NCBI RefSeq assembly: GCF_023101765.2
Contig: NC_064214.1
Coordinates: 5,338,001 to 5,402,000 of the forward strand
Reading direction: 5' to 3'
From: Spodoptera frugiperda
Lineage: Eukaryota; Arthropoda; Insecta; Lepidoptera; Noctuidae
DNA length: 64,000 nucleotides
The notes beneath the pieces were generated by a model that made no database searches, was not told the origin of the DNA, and saw only the letters and a list, made by a program, of their open reading frames with translations. The position numbers and the translations under genes are program-made. This document shows positions 17,541-29,644 of this stretch, one piece after another (the first letter of the stretch is position 1; each line of letters begins with the position of its first letter).

Positions 17541-18180
17541 CTCAAAAAATAAATAGTTTCTAAAGATCTCTGTATATAGGTAAGATTCGGAACTATCAAA
17601 AGCCAATTAATAAAACAAAAAAAGATGTTATTGAAATAATCAAATTGTTTCGATTGTCTGTACAAACACAATGACTTTGTTCCTTTAAGGTAAAAACTAA
17701 AACAGCTTGCAATTCCTCGATTAAAATCTTATTGCCTATTTTTTATCTATCGGCTTTGTCTAAAATATTCTTCTTCATGCTCCCATCTATCTATCTAAGC
17801 AAAAATATTGGTTGAGTAGATTTAGTTAACAAATAAACAAACAAACTTTCTTTTGCATTAGTAATATATTAAAATGAGATGTAGAAAAACCGGTAAACCA
17901 TTTACGTCACACCAATAAGTTATTAGTTTGAACTTTTTTCAACTAATTAATTTTTTCTTCCCTCTTAACAAGAACTGATGCCATTGACGTCGTACACGAG
18001 CTATCGATGTCGGAATCAATATATAATTAAAATGAAATTTCCTGTTTATAAGTTGGACTCGATTTTAAAACCAGCAAATATCTATCTGTAGAATAAAATT
18101 TACATTTGACAGTATTTAGTACCTATAGAAAAATGGTCAAAGTTATCTACCGTTGGAAAAATCGATGCTTAGTCATTTTT

Positions 18181-18310
18181 TTTTTTGAAGGGAGAGAATT
18201 GTCCAATGACCTCTCCTGCCGTGGGTAAGGCAGGCGGGAATACCAAACTTTTACTGACTAAAAACCACCCAGATCCTACTCCTGCTTCGAGCTAACCCGG
18301 TAACCGGTAA
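18181..18310 (+). repeat. SINE-like family A, copy 4
   Basis: Carries GGTAAGGCAGGCGGGAATAC, TTACTGACTAAAAACCACCC and CCTACTCCTGCTTCGAGC. Confidence 0.75.
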
Positions 18311-18429
18311 AGATAAAGATAGTCTGTAGTATTTTTATAGATGATGTTGATTTTCTTAGAATAACTTATTAATAAATATTATACAAATACCTAATGAGGA
18401 AATAAGGAAAATCGTGTTTCCTTTACCTA

Positions 18430-18583
18430 CTAATAAACTTTAGTATGAATTTGCTTTACGTTTAATTAGTAATCGAAACAAAAGCCCGTTCGGCGCCCTG
18501 ATTGGCCGGCTCGTATAAACCAACCAAACAGAGCGCCGATTCGTTTACTTTAATCGTAATGCAAACTCGTACTAAGGGTACTG
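18430..18583 (+). mobile_element. CAGTACCC-type MITE, copy 2
   Basis: The left end TTAGTATGAATTTGCTTTAC matches the right end ..CGTACTAAGGGTACTG in reverse. The middle shares TTCGGCGCCCTGATTGGCCG with copy 1. The outer left bases are eroded. Confidence 0.7.
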
Positions 18584-19349
18584 AACATCTATTGATTTGC
18601 CTCATTCTCACACATTATAAACTTATTAAATTACTAAAATATTATTTAAAGTAGTCATAATCGAAACATGTGTTGTGTACTGCGGAAAAAGCCATCTCCC
18701 TTAGTTCACCATACCGAAACACAACTTGCTACTTGCATCCGAACCAGTTCAAATTACGTAATTGTCAAAATTGGGTGCCCTATTGATACACTTCTGTCTG
18801 TCTTTGTATGATACAAGTCTTGCAATCGAGTGCATAATAACTGCATTTATTGGCTCATATACAATATTATATGAAATGTTAAATCATTAACATTTTACAA
18901 AATGTCGAGAAAGTAAACGATTTTTATGTTAATGTTGCATTTAATTTTAAACCGCATGTGAACGTTCTTAAACTTTAAAGTTGATTGAAAAAATAATGAA
19001 ATTTAATATTAATAGCGATTGAATTGTTATATAGTTAATTTTTCGAAATGTCTTTTGAGTTAATTGTTTTTAAAGATCATCTTTTCGATTGCAAGTGAGG
19101 CTTAAGCTGTAAGGTTAATTGAAAAAATAATTGAAATTCATTTTTATGAAGATTGTAATTGATACTTCAGTATTTGATTAGCATTTTGGATTATGGTTAT
19201 GAACATCAACTTATGTTTAATGTTTATCCAAATGTCATATTAACTGAATCTCGCAAGACTGCTGAAATAAAGTCGTAATACTGTAACTCCTGCAAACGGG
19301 TGAACGACTGTCGATTGGCGGTGCCAATGCCAACCTCGTGGCATCTAGT

Positions 19350-19550
19350 AAAGTACCAAGATAAGCGTCCACAGGCCTGCATCGCACGCATCGTACGCAT
19401 TCCGTATGACGTCATCAGTACGCATCGCATGTAGGCATTGCTCATGATGCGGTCCGTACGATGCGGATCAGTGGACGAGTTGTATGAGTTTCTATTACAA
19501 GACAAATTAAAATCCGTTGCCTATGATGCGGGCCTATGGACGCGTAGGTA
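19350..19550 (+). mobile_element. MITE-like element with GCGTCCACAGGCC ends
   Basis: Left GCGTCCACAGGCCTGCAT and right, in reverse, GCGTCCATAGGCCCGCAT form imperfect terminal inverted repeats about 185 bp apart. The interior is rich in CGCATCGTACG-like repeats and contains a TGACGTCA at 19407-19414. The 93-residue minus-strand frame across it is a shadow. Confidence 0.6.
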
Positions 19551-20579
19551 CCTTATACATATATAAGAGTTCTTTAAAAAATATGCTTGGGTTTCCCATT
19601 CCAAAATTCCGGTAGTGAATGTACTTAATAAGCATCACAGAGTTTGGAATCAAGGTCAAGTTCAGCCGTTAATTATTATGTGAAGTAAAAACTGATACAT
19701 ATTACGTTCAATAATTTTGTTTCCAATGTAATCTCTTTTATAAGACTGACCAGACTAGACTATACTATTGTATCTTTTATTGATATTCCTTTACCAATGC
19801 ATATGTACCTAAATCATCATCTGCGTTATTTTTAGTAATGGCAAGTCGGTACCGACCTTTTAGTTTGATTTCCTGGGCCAACCAACTAGTTATTATGTTT
19901 TTTTTTTGTTTGCGATATTCTCAGACATAGTAGGTATTGAATCTGGATTCTGAAATTATGCATGTTGGGGAATAATCTCACTCATATTGTTGAACTCAAT
20001 CACACTCATTATAAATATGTGATGGAAATGATCAAACTTTGGAATTTTGGTAAACAAATAGATACAGATCTACTTTACCTCTCGAAGAATAACGTCAATA
20101 TATACATATACACGGTGTAAAAAAGGGGTATACATATCAATTCCACGATTTCTAGATAACATAAAAAACGATACGAGAAGGGTTTTTAAACTCATGTTTT
20201 CTAGTACCAAGTTATGAATTTTTCCAATACATCAAATTCCAGAAATCATAAATTAGGTAGTTTGGTACTAGGCGATCAGATTTACAGAAGAAAATAATGT
20301 TTCGTAATTAGCGAGTAACCCTTTTAGTGTAGTGGACACGTTTGTATGATTTAAAATCAAGAACCTTGCGACACCAAGTATTTGGAACCAAATATTTTTA
20401 AACGTATTTTAATCTGAAAATTCGTGTAGAGATTCTATTCAACCTGTTTTCATTCTTCAGCGCTTCTTGATGTAGTTATATGGGTATTTTGTTACACGCT
20501 GTATGAGTCCAAACTATAACCAACAATTTTAAGTAAATCAGTCACAGTCATTATTTTCCTCTGAGAACTTGATCGAGTT

Positions 20580-20680
20580 GTGCAATGCGTTTTATGGCAT
20601 CGAACCGGCGTCCCGTCTCGAGGCCGCCCGGCTCCGAGCGCCTTGACAATCGAGGCTTCAAGCTGATCCCACGTGTAACA
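20580..20680 (-). repeat. tRNA-like B-box fragment
   Basis: A GC-rich 90-bp island in AT-rich DNA. On the minus strand it has GGTTCGATGCC (20606-20596), a full match to the pol III B box GGTTCGANNCC. No clean tRNA cloverleaf or acceptor pairing could be drawn, so a decayed SINE head is more likely than a tRNA gene. Confidence 0.35.
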
Positions 20681-21012
20681 TAAATGTCAGTAAACTAAAG
20701 AGATAGGTATATATGTATGTTGAAGAACCAGGAAGTTACTGGCAGACTTAAATGTTACTTTATTTTTAACATGTTTTTATAAATTTGTTCGTCCTGTCCA
20801 TTTTTCTTGTTTTTTTTTACAATGAATTTATTAATAAAGTAAGTAATTAATATAATACAGTACAGATACTTCAAATATTACGAATTACTGAATGTTTCAA
20901 TTATCATATGGTCTGTAATTTGAATTTGTCCCAAAATGTCGGTACTGACCTCAGCAAGTTCTGGAATCTATCTGTCCCTTTCTCACTGGAACTTCAAATT
21001 GTTGATGGTGAC

Positions 21013-21384
21013 TCATTTGGTTGCGTAGAATTGATTTGAATTACCAAGTGTAAGTATAAAAATGTATTCTTTATTTCGAAATATTAAGATATTTTCAATA
21101 GAATACACCTGAGTATATAGAAAGATTGAATTATCGAAAATTTTAATTGGAGTATGTGTTATTCCAGACCATAATCTACCGTAGCCTATTCCTTTCATCT
21201 TGATCCTCTCAGCCGTCAAACCTTCGCATTTACACCCTGTGATAAGAGCAAACTTGTTAAAAGACACCGTATTTATAACGAAAATTTCACAATCTAGTTT
21301 AACTTTGCCAGGCCGAAGGATCGAACTTCGAGGCAAGACAGGTTTACTTAAGTACCGCAAAATATCAAAATACCGCAAGCTCAT
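21013..21384 (-). other. Unrecognised 123-codon open frame
   Basis: Starts with MSLRYFDILRYLSK and has an odd Cys pair in ITGCKCEGL. I recognise no domain, signal peptide or membrane segment. The plus strand is also open over part of it (21200-21442), which argues against either being a real gene in AT-rich DNA. Possibly transposon-derived. Confidence 0.15.
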
Positions 21385-21689
21385 AATCGAAGGGAATCCC
21401 CAAGAATGTCACGGTTATAGGAAACAAACAGTCTGTGTTTAATATCAGTAAATATTTACCCATCTTCACCTATACATGTTTGGTTGGGTTTATTAGTTTT
21501 AACAGAGGAGAACCAAGTAAGTATAATTATGTAAATCAAGCAATTATTTTAATAACGTTGTTTTGTTTTAATATTATTATGTGTTTTATTTGGTTTCATT
21601 CATCTCACTATTCCATGAACACTTTATCGAACACTGAATGTTTGGTTAAGTAAATATATACTCGTAGAAGCTTTTCATTAAGGGTGATT

Positions 21690-22040
21690 TTTCTTTAGAG
21701 ATGTGCTATGTAGCTATGCTGCGAGGATATAATAGCTAAGCTGTGAAACTATGTGACCGTTTCTACTGATACTAAGCTATGTAGCGGTGCGAGTAAGATG
21801 TGCTATGAAGATGTGCCGCCGCAAAGTAGCTGCACGAGGAAGATGCGCAGCTCGAGTATGCGATGTATCGATAGTAGGAAATCCATCCATAGCACACACC
21901 CATAGCACGCATCCATAGCGCGCTTCCATATAAAAACATATTGTGTTAGTTGAACCCGCTTCCAGTGCTTACCTATGTGCACCAATGAATATAATTGGTG
22001 GAAACCAAACGCATCCACAACGGCATCCATGAAGGTAAGA
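21690..22040 (-). mobile_element. Rearranged relative of the 8671-8970 MITE
   Basis: Shares AGAGATGTGCTATG and, in reverse, TATCGATACATCGCATACTC, TTTATATGGAA and GGTTTCCACCAATTATATTC with 8671-8970. Direct repeat G (22168-22290) lies just to its right. Confidence 0.55.
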
Positions 22041-22167
22041 TACAAGTTATTTAGTACATGTGCACTGTCCAGCTTTGTCCTTAAGAGATTTAAAATATTT
22101 GAAGCAAGTACAAAGGAGATGCCCCGTGAATGTATGAGATGTGACTTTTTGCAAGTGTCACAGTTTA

Positions 22168-22290
22168 AATGTTTGGAATTCTGACCTTTCCCAACAAGAT
22201 TGCTGATGGCCCTGAATGCATCAATTCGAATAAATTAACAGTCTTTTTACTTTTTTAATGAACTTTATTTACCCTTCACTTTAGTGTATA
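22168..22290 (+). repeat. Direct repeat G, copy 2
   Basis: Near-identical to 8402-8530 over about 120 bp, 13.8 kb away, in the same orientation. Confidence 0.8.
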
Positions 22291-22529
22291 TTATTTATTA
22301 AATAACTTGTATTATAACAAATATCGGAAACATTATAGGTATCTAATAAAATAATTTACGACAATCATTTAATTTAAACACAAATCCAGTATAATCTGCA
22401 ATAAATCAATTTGCAAAAAACTTGTTTGATCGAACACATAAACGAACATTCAACTCGATTAGACTACGAATTGTTTAAGACTAGCTGTGCACGCGACTTC
22501 GTACGCATATTAACGTTTTCTTGTCTAAC

Positions 22530-22645
22530 TGCCACACTCAGAGTCATTTAATGGTTACTTAACACAGTCCTTAGCCATTGTTTTCCATACAAAATCGTTA
22601 CTAAGGAATAGTTTAAGTAATCATTAAATGACTCTGAGTGTGGCA
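22530..22645 (+). mobile_element. 116-bp MITE (TGCCACACTCAGAG ends), copy 1
   Basis: The outer about 33 bp of each end are inverted repeats with a single mismatch (TGCCACACTCAGAGTCATTT on the left, the same in reverse on the right). The interior AAGGAAT/CCTTAGC segments also pair. A second copy of the same length is at 29096-29211. Confidence 0.85.
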
Positions 22646-22703
22646 TTTGATCTCGATCCCGCGGGATTTCTACCATCCGCTTTAGTATTATATTTTTTGT
22701 GTG

Positions 22704-22870
22704 GGTAAATCATCCTATGATTTCAAAGGCAGAAGAGCCTTGGGCGAGGCGAGAGGGAGTGTCATACTCTTACTGGCTAAAAACCACCCCGTTCCTTCTC
22801 CCGGTCCCGGTAACCTCCTAGACAGTTCGCAGCTCCGGGTATCCGGCTCAATGGTTACTGCGTAAAGTTT
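22704..22870 (+). repeat. SINE-like family A, copy 5
   Basis: Carries CCTTGGGCGAGGCGAGAGGG, TAAAAACCACCCCGTTCC and TTCGCAGCTCCGGGTATCCG. Confidence 0.8.
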
Positions 22871-22949
22871 GCTGCGGGTGACCAAACAAACTTATATTTG
22901 CGTTTGGTACAGTAATCTTGTCTAGGGATCGAACCGCACAATTAAGTTT

Positions 22950-23150
22950 GTTTTTAGTGTATGCGTGTTTCGGGATTAGTATAGTTTCGGGAATATAAGT
23001 ACTCAGTGTTGTCTAAATATTAAAGAATAAATACCAAGTTTCATTGTAATCGAACGGGTAGTTTTTGCGTGATGCGTGAACATACAGACAGACAGACAGA
23101 TAGACAGACACAAATATTTTATCGAAATTTTTGGTTCAGTATTTATCTAG
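22950..23150 (+). repeat. LINE 3'-end scrap with (CAGA)n
   Basis: ATCGAACGGGTAGTTTTTGC, GTGATGCGTGAACATAC and a short CAGACAGACAGA array form the usual tail of degraded insect LINE or SINE ends. No frame. Confidence 0.45.
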
Positions 23151-24219
23151 TATCAACCCCTACTATTTAATGTTTAAATATTTTCAATGTACAGAATGAA
23201 CACTTTCTACAATTTTATTATACATATGTATAGATAAAGTGGGCATTTTATGTTTTTTATTATGATGACGCATTCAAAACTAGTTTTTAAAAACTAGAGA
23301 AAGATAAAAAAATTAAGAAACCGTATTTATTTGCTTATATTAAACAGATTATGTAGAGATACACCTAAGATTACCTACTCGGCAGATTTCAATAAAAAAC
23401 GCGCACTTTGTAAAACTTAATTAGGCAGTTTTAATGCAAGATCATGTTCGACTTTACTGCAACTAAAATAAAACTGTAAATCATAAAAGGGATTGTAGGA
23501 TTATTAATTTGTTATACCGGTGTCATCATACCACCACAAATGGTGCCCAGTGGAGCTGATGCGCGGCCGGACCTGTGGACAACCATGCGAATTACCGGGC
23601 CTGCGGGCTCTCGAGGATTGTTGCACCATTAAAATAACCCCATTGGTCATCATCAGCATTTATAAGGGACTTGATCCTCTAAAATGGCTAAAATAATAAC
23701 CGATTTTAATCCATACACTCTGGATCATTAACTTCGTAAGATAATAAGGTGTTAAAGCTCTGGTTCTTCAATATTATTTTTGACAGAAACCCAATAAAGT
23801 AATGCGAATTGCGAATTTGGTCTTGATCTGGTATAGACTTTAAATTTTGGAGATCAGCTTATACTATTATAGTTATAATACTACTAAATAATTTCTAATG
23901 ATTTTATTGTAACTTTCGTGAGACATACTAATATAATTTTAATACTTAGCTTATTCAAGTTAGGTCCTAGATAACATCCCAACTGACCTATTTACAATCA
24001 AAATAAACTTTTCCATAACAAAGTACTGAACTAGTTTTCTACGTCACGTTTAATAACTCCTGGATCCAAAGTATAAACCACATATTTTCCTCGTTAGCTC
24101 AGCCACGTGCCACAAATCGTCCATGTGGCACTACCACGAGACTCCTTGACATTTGAAGACCTACGTTCCAATTGACAGGAAAAAACTTACAACTGAAATT
24201 AATTAACAAGATGCAATGT

Positions 24220-24515
24220 CACGCCTTTTATCCGCGAAGGGATAGGCAGATGTGCACATTACGGCATGTAATGTCGCTTTACAATGTACACCCACATTTC
24301 ACCACGTTGTGTTAATGAGAATCCCAAGTAAAACTGTGGGGTGAGGCCTATTGACATACACATTCCAGTACTGCTCTGTGTTTAATAACCACTGAGAAAT
24401 TTTCGAAAAACCGAAAAAAGCCCAGCAATGCATTTGCCCGACCTGGGAACTTCTGAATCCGAGACCCCTTATCCGGCAGTAGCATTTTCGATCACTAGAC
24501 CAACGAGGCAGTTCA
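24220..24515 (-). repeat. tRNA-type SINE (family C), fullest copy
   Basis: Read on the minus strand it begins GCCTCGTTGGTCTAGTGATC, an A-box-like start, then GGTCTCGGATTCAG, a decayed B box. The shared family C body follows, ending in CTTCGCGGATAAAAGG. About 295 bp. Confidence 0.75.
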
Positions 24516-24729
24516 AGTTAACAAGATCAGATTATAGTAAAAAAGAACATTTACTTATCTATACCCTGCAAGCGGATGTCATGACAACCGACTATCTACA
24601 CATCTGAAATTGATAAAGACAGCAGCAGCGCTGTCTAATAAACTTATTCCTTTTAAACTGCGATCTCCAATCCTTTTTTCCAATCATGTAGATAGTAGTA
24701 ATCCCTGTTATGTAGAAAAGGGACAGAGT

Positions 24730-24780
24730 CCAGCAGTGGGCTGCTTCAGGTATCGTCATTATGATGATGATGATGATCTT
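24730..24780 (+). repeat. RTE-type LINE 3' end with GAT tail
   Basis: GTCCAGCAGTGGGCTGCTTC followed by ATGATGATGATGATGAT. The same GTCCAGCAG..GA(TGA)n ending occurs at 34831-34873, 39695-39745 and 57385-57440. Confidence 0.6.
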
Positions 24781-25162
24781 TATGACCAGCTTAAATTCTG
24801 ACTAGGCTTGCATAAAATAGCAGGAGGTTGATGCAGTGACTAATATAAAATCAAGTAGTTTTTACTTCACGGATAACGGATGACCCAATAATTAGTTACG
24901 TTGCGAAGTGCACGAGTTTTATAAATGTGGATGAATATAATGAGAGGCCATTTAAATAAAACTGGTATTAATAATTACGCAAGATTTTATTTGTGGTAAT
25001 TATGTAAAGCGATATGAGTCATTGTAACGCTCTCGATAGGTATTGATATAGTTTTTTGATTGATTAAAATTTTTCAATAAATAATAAGACCTAATAAGTC
25101 TATTCTAATCAAACAGCCTTTTCCATCGAGAAATTGCACATAGTATATTTTTTTATAGAATA

Positions 25163-25430
25163 AACCGGTAAACCAGCAAACGGATCACCTGATGGCAAGC
25201 AATCGCCCTGCCGACTATGGACACTTGAAACACCAAAATCGTCTCAAGTGCGTTGCCGGCATTTTGGGAGTTAGGAATTTAAGGGTTGTTGGGGAATCGG
25301 GGATTGGGAATTACCCCCCGGTAATTGTGCCTCCGGTAACCTCACTCACACAACGCAAGCGTTGTTTCACGTCGGTTTCCTAATAGGCTATAGTGATGGT
25401 ATCACTTCGGTCGAGCCGGCCCATTCGTAT
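25163..25430 (+). repeat. Dispersed family B element, copy 2
   Basis: Same order of blocks as 9195-9500: CCGGTAAACCAGCAAACGGA, TTGCCGGCATTTTGGGAG, CCTCCGGTAACCTCACTCAC, CAACGCAAGCGTTGTTTCAC. ORFs inside are shadows. Confidence 0.8.
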
Positions 25431-25719
25431 TAATTCCTTTTATTTACCGAGAAAAAAGCATTCACATTTTTAAATTCAAATAACTGTCAAGTTTACTTAG
25501 GTTACTGGCAATGATCTTGTCTAGATCTTAGCCTAGAGGCTAGACAACTCGAAGATCTTGACATAATTCGACATAGCAACGCAATTTGCAAGACACGGGT
25601 TAAATGGTTAAGTACCAATTAACATAAACATATTTTTGTAACGTTTTATTGTCTAACAGTCGTTGTATACTGGAGGTTATGACGACGGCTTCTCATGAGG
25701 CATCCTTAGGGTTCAAAAA

Positions 25720-25960
25720 CCAATGATGGCCCAAGGACACCCGAAACACCAGAGGCGTTACAAGTGCGTTGCCGGCCTTTTGGGGATTAGGAATTTAAGG
25801 GTTGTTAGGGAATCGGGGATTGAGAAGATTGGGAATGGGGGTAATTGGGCCTCCGATAACCTCACTTACACAACGAAACACAATGCAAGCGTTGACGTCG
25901 GTTTTATGTGACTCCTGTCGACCGGCCCATTCGTGCCGAAATATAGCTCTCCCACACTTA
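25720..25960 (+). repeat. Dispersed family B element, copy 3
   Basis: CCGAAACACCAGAGGCGTTA, TTGCCGGCCTTTTGGGGATT, GGGTAATTGGGCCTCCG and ACGTCGGTTTTATGTGA. It lies 300 bp from copy 2 in the same orientation. Confidence 0.8.
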
Positions 25961-26464
25961 AAAAAGAAAGAAATAATCGGAAATAACACCAAAATGCTAA
26001 TGGAAAGAAATAATCCATCTGCTGATGTTACTGGTAACTACACGAGTATAGTGATAATTGCTTACCGTCAGGTGATTTCCTGCCGCCCTCCCTCTCGGCC
26101 TCCCTATTCCAAGAACAAAAGGAAAATGATGATCATTTATAAAATATGATGTAGTCAAACTTGTTACTAACTCATTTTTATTATTCTCTCGAAGAACTTA
26201 ATTTGACGTAGGTGAGTAAAGAGGAAAAAAACACTGTTTTTGAAAACTCGAAATGATGAATTTTAATTCTTCCGTAAATAACAAGCATTGTGTTTACGAT
26301 TTTAATTTAAACAATAGACGCAGACGGTCCTTCTCGTTTTAATTTTTCAAATCTCAAGTTCAAATTATTATCTAAATTATGTTACTTTTTAACGTTTTAT
26401 TTCAAGTTTTTTAATAAGAACCGCTAAGGAATGAATTCTTTGTCTTTTTTCATTCTAATGATTT

Positions 26465-26590
26465 CATAATGACTTATCTCGCCTTGGGTGAGGCGAGAGG
26501 GAATGTCAGTCTCTTATTGACTCAAAACCATCCCATTCCTTCTCCTGCTTTGAGCTGAAGCCCCGGTAACCTGTTACGTTTTCCGTACGG
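26465..26590 (+). repeat. SINE-like family A, copy 6
   Basis: TCGCCTTGGGTGAGGCGAGA, TCTTATTGACTCAAAACC and GAGCTGAAGCCCCGGTAACC. It lies directly before the GTCT-array repeat. Confidence 0.8.
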
Positions 26591-26599
26591 AATTTTTTG

Positions 26600-26970
<371 letters not shown>

Positions 26971-27304
26971 ATTGAAAGATATTATTTTTTCGTATTAACA
27001 AAAATAAAAAATTAAATAAAAAATTTAAAAAAAATTAAAATTAAATTAAAAATTTAATAACAAAAATATAAAATTTTTAATTTAACGTTTTATTATAAAC
27101 AAAAAATCTGGCACCAATGTAATCTTTAGCCTACTTATAGAAAAAAAACTAGTAATTAATAGGTAAAAAAAAAATATTTAAGCGAACAAGCTTGACCTTA
27201 GATGTAATCTTTACCTTAACATTACAAGAATCGAAATTATAGTAAGTTTATGTAATATACTAAGTCTAACTTTTAACCTAACCTACCTATAACTGGTTAA
27301 AATG

Positions 27305-27731
27305 AAAAAATTAAATTAAAAATTTAAAAAACTTGACACAAAAATTTAATCTTCCCTTTAAAAAGTAAAAAATAATAAAATAAACTTAATCTTAAAGTAC
27401 CTAAGAATGTACTAATAATTCTAAAAAAAAATACGTCGCGTTGGGGGACCGCATGAATACGGACTGCACACCGCCGCCCGCGCCGCTATATTTCTATTTT
27501 CTGCGTTATAGTTAAGTACTTAAACATCAATTTACTTTGATGTTAACACCAAGCATATGATAAGTAAGAAATAATTAGGAGCGGTCCCCCAACGCGACGT
27601 ATTTTTTTTTAGAATTATTAGTACATTCTTAGGTACTTTAAGATTAAGTTTATTTTATTATTTTTTACTTTTTAAAGGGAAATTAAGTTTTTGTGTCGGG
27701 GGTTTTTTAAATTTTTAATTTAATTTTTTAT
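27305..27731. repeat. Long inverted repeat, about 148-bp arms, 128-bp loop
   Basis: The left arm is 27305-27452 and the right arm 27581-27731. The inner 100 bp, starting GCGGTCCCCCAACGCGACGT, are identical in reverse complement; a few differences appear in the outer 45 bp. The loop (27453-27580) has a GC-rich CCGCCGCCCGCGCCGC block. The right arm contains GTGTCGGGGG, the reverse of the ACCCCCGAC start of the nearby 26600 repeat. It is probably a foldback or an inverted duplication of a transposon end. Confidence 0.95.
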
Positions 27732-27742
27732 TTTATACTTTT

Positions 27743-27832
27743 TCTGATTGGTATAACCTGATTGTCTTCAAGGCCCGAGTGAGTATGTTGCTTATGGCGT
27801 CCTGGTATGCTGCATCATCAGTCACCATGTGA
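27743..27832 (+). pseudogene. LINE reverse-transcriptase C-terminus fragment
   Basis: Reads SDWYNLIVFKARVSMLLM and on to a stop at 27830. It aligns with DEYNLGVFKARVNRLLMGRR of the LINE remnant at 59194-59550 (minus). It has only about 29 codons, so it is a dead 5'-truncated copy adjoining the inverted repeat. Confidence 0.7.
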
Positions 27833-28249
27833 TTTACCACCAAGCCTCGACCTACAAAATAACAAAAATCTTTTTTAATTAAATCACACTTCAATGTATA
27901 AGGTATGGATTTACAAATGTTTTTTTACTGAAAATACTGCCAAGTCAAGTTCACCCAACCGAACGAATTGGCTAATTTAACAAAATGTTATTAAACAAGA
28001 AGTATTTCTATTTTAAGCTATTTAACACAGTAAAAAAATTATAAAACGAATACTGATCGCAAAATGCCGTGCTTGCTCACTGGATATTGCTATTACAATT
28101 CTGTTAGGCGCTCATTTAAAATTACAGTAATCTACTTAAATAAGACTTAAATCTCCTATTTAATATTTTTTAATAATTATTAAGTATCTATAGACTATGT
28201 TAAATATGATTTCAATTGTATTTGTAGGTAACCTGTAGGTATTTCGAGT

Positions 28250-28520
28250 TTACCCATAGCTCGATAGATGGCGTTGTACAATTGCCTGTAATTTCTGAAT
28301 CGCGCTATGGTTTCGTTACCGCGTGAATGCTATAAGCCCGCTCGACTCAGCTGATAATAGCTCTGGTTTCCCTTCAAAACGCATAAATCTTTCGCCTTTT
28401 ACTAAAGATTTCCGTGGAGGGGAACACTCAAATGAGTCTATAAATATTTTTTTGAAAAGCTTTGCTTCGGCCGAGCTTATAAATTCTTAAAAATATCTTA
28501 GATATAGATACTGGTAGCGC
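28250..28520 (+). repeat. GATAGATGGCG-type repeat, copy 2
   Basis: CCATAGCTCGATAGATGGCG, then ATCGCGCTATGGTTTCGTTA as at 3151-3200. The region ends with TAGCGCCATCTTGCGAG. A reverse relative is at 48660-48850. Confidence 0.55.
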
Positions 28521-29095
28521 CATCTTGCGAGTAAATATCTAACTTTCATTAATTTAGTTCCACAGTTCATATTTCATAACTAAAATGATTTTGTGTGATA
28601 GTTTTTAGTTTTGTTGGTTGATATTCAAAAAGCCTTACTAGGCATTATAATATTGCATACTGTGCATATGATGCTTCTCAAAAACATCGCAGTTTCTAAT
28701 ATGTGTGGACGTTCATCTTTTTATGTTTTCTTACTAATTTGTAAAATTTTCCCTTTTACTAAAACGATTTTAATATATGTCGTATATTAAAAGTTACCTT
28801 ACGTTATTCTCTTTATGTTACTATCTTTTATTGAGATTATGTAAAACAAATCTTAAGAAACCAATTAAATTGCATAAAATCAACTTGCTAAGATTTTGTT
28901 ATAGGCGCTTGCAATATTGTAGTAACCTTTCTGCATCTATAAACCAGTTAACCACTAGCTTATTAGCCTGCTTAACCAATGAAGTGTTAATTGTAGCTCT
29001 TTTATTTCTTGAACGCCTAGTGCCTCAACGCCTCAATGACTTATTAGAGCGCTTTGTTCCAATAAAGTGCGTTATAAATCTGATGCTGAGTTTAT

Positions 29096-29211
29096 TGTCG
29101 TACTCAGAGTAATTTAATGGTGACTTAACTCAATCCTTAGCAATGGTTTTCAGTTCAAAATCATTACCAAGGAATACTTTAAGCAATTATCTAATGTGTC
29201 TGAGTACGGCA
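29096..29211 (+). mobile_element. 116-bp MITE, copy 2
   Basis: TGTCGTACTCAGAGTAATTT on the left, and TGCCGTACTCAGACACATTA on the right in reverse. Same length and interior (CCTTAGCAATGGTTTTC) as copy 1 at 22530-22645. The plus-strand frame 28777-29112 runs into it and is not a gene. Confidence 0.85.
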
Positions 29212-29644
29212 GTTAATTACTAAAGGGTGATTAAGAATTTTTCTTATAATTTTAGTCTCAGACACATAAGGTAGGAAATAACTAACTGTGATTAAGTGTT
29301 TTTTCTTATACTTACTTTTGTTAAATGTTTAAATTCAGTTGCATGTAGTTATGACTCATCTTTGATCATATCTTCGCAACCTAAATTGGTGAAAAAAGTC
29401 AGGAGACAAACTTATTTCCAATGCAACAAGCTTGGTGTTTGAAAGTGTGACTGAGCTATGGGTATAGCCGCTTCTCCAATATAGGTACTAAATAGTTTAA
29501 AAAATAAATAACAACATTCTGCATAGACCACGGTTTGCTCAACGCATTAAAGAACAATCGCCGGTTTGTCTGTCTGTGAAAGCATATAGAAATGTGTAGA
29601 AAGTACAATAAATATTTAGGATTTCTATATAACACTTTACAGGT

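Noticed and set aside
28777..29112. 111-codon Leu-rich plus-strand frame, possibly membrane protein
   Set aside because: Leucine richness follows from AT-rich composition; it runs into a MITE end and shows no family motif.
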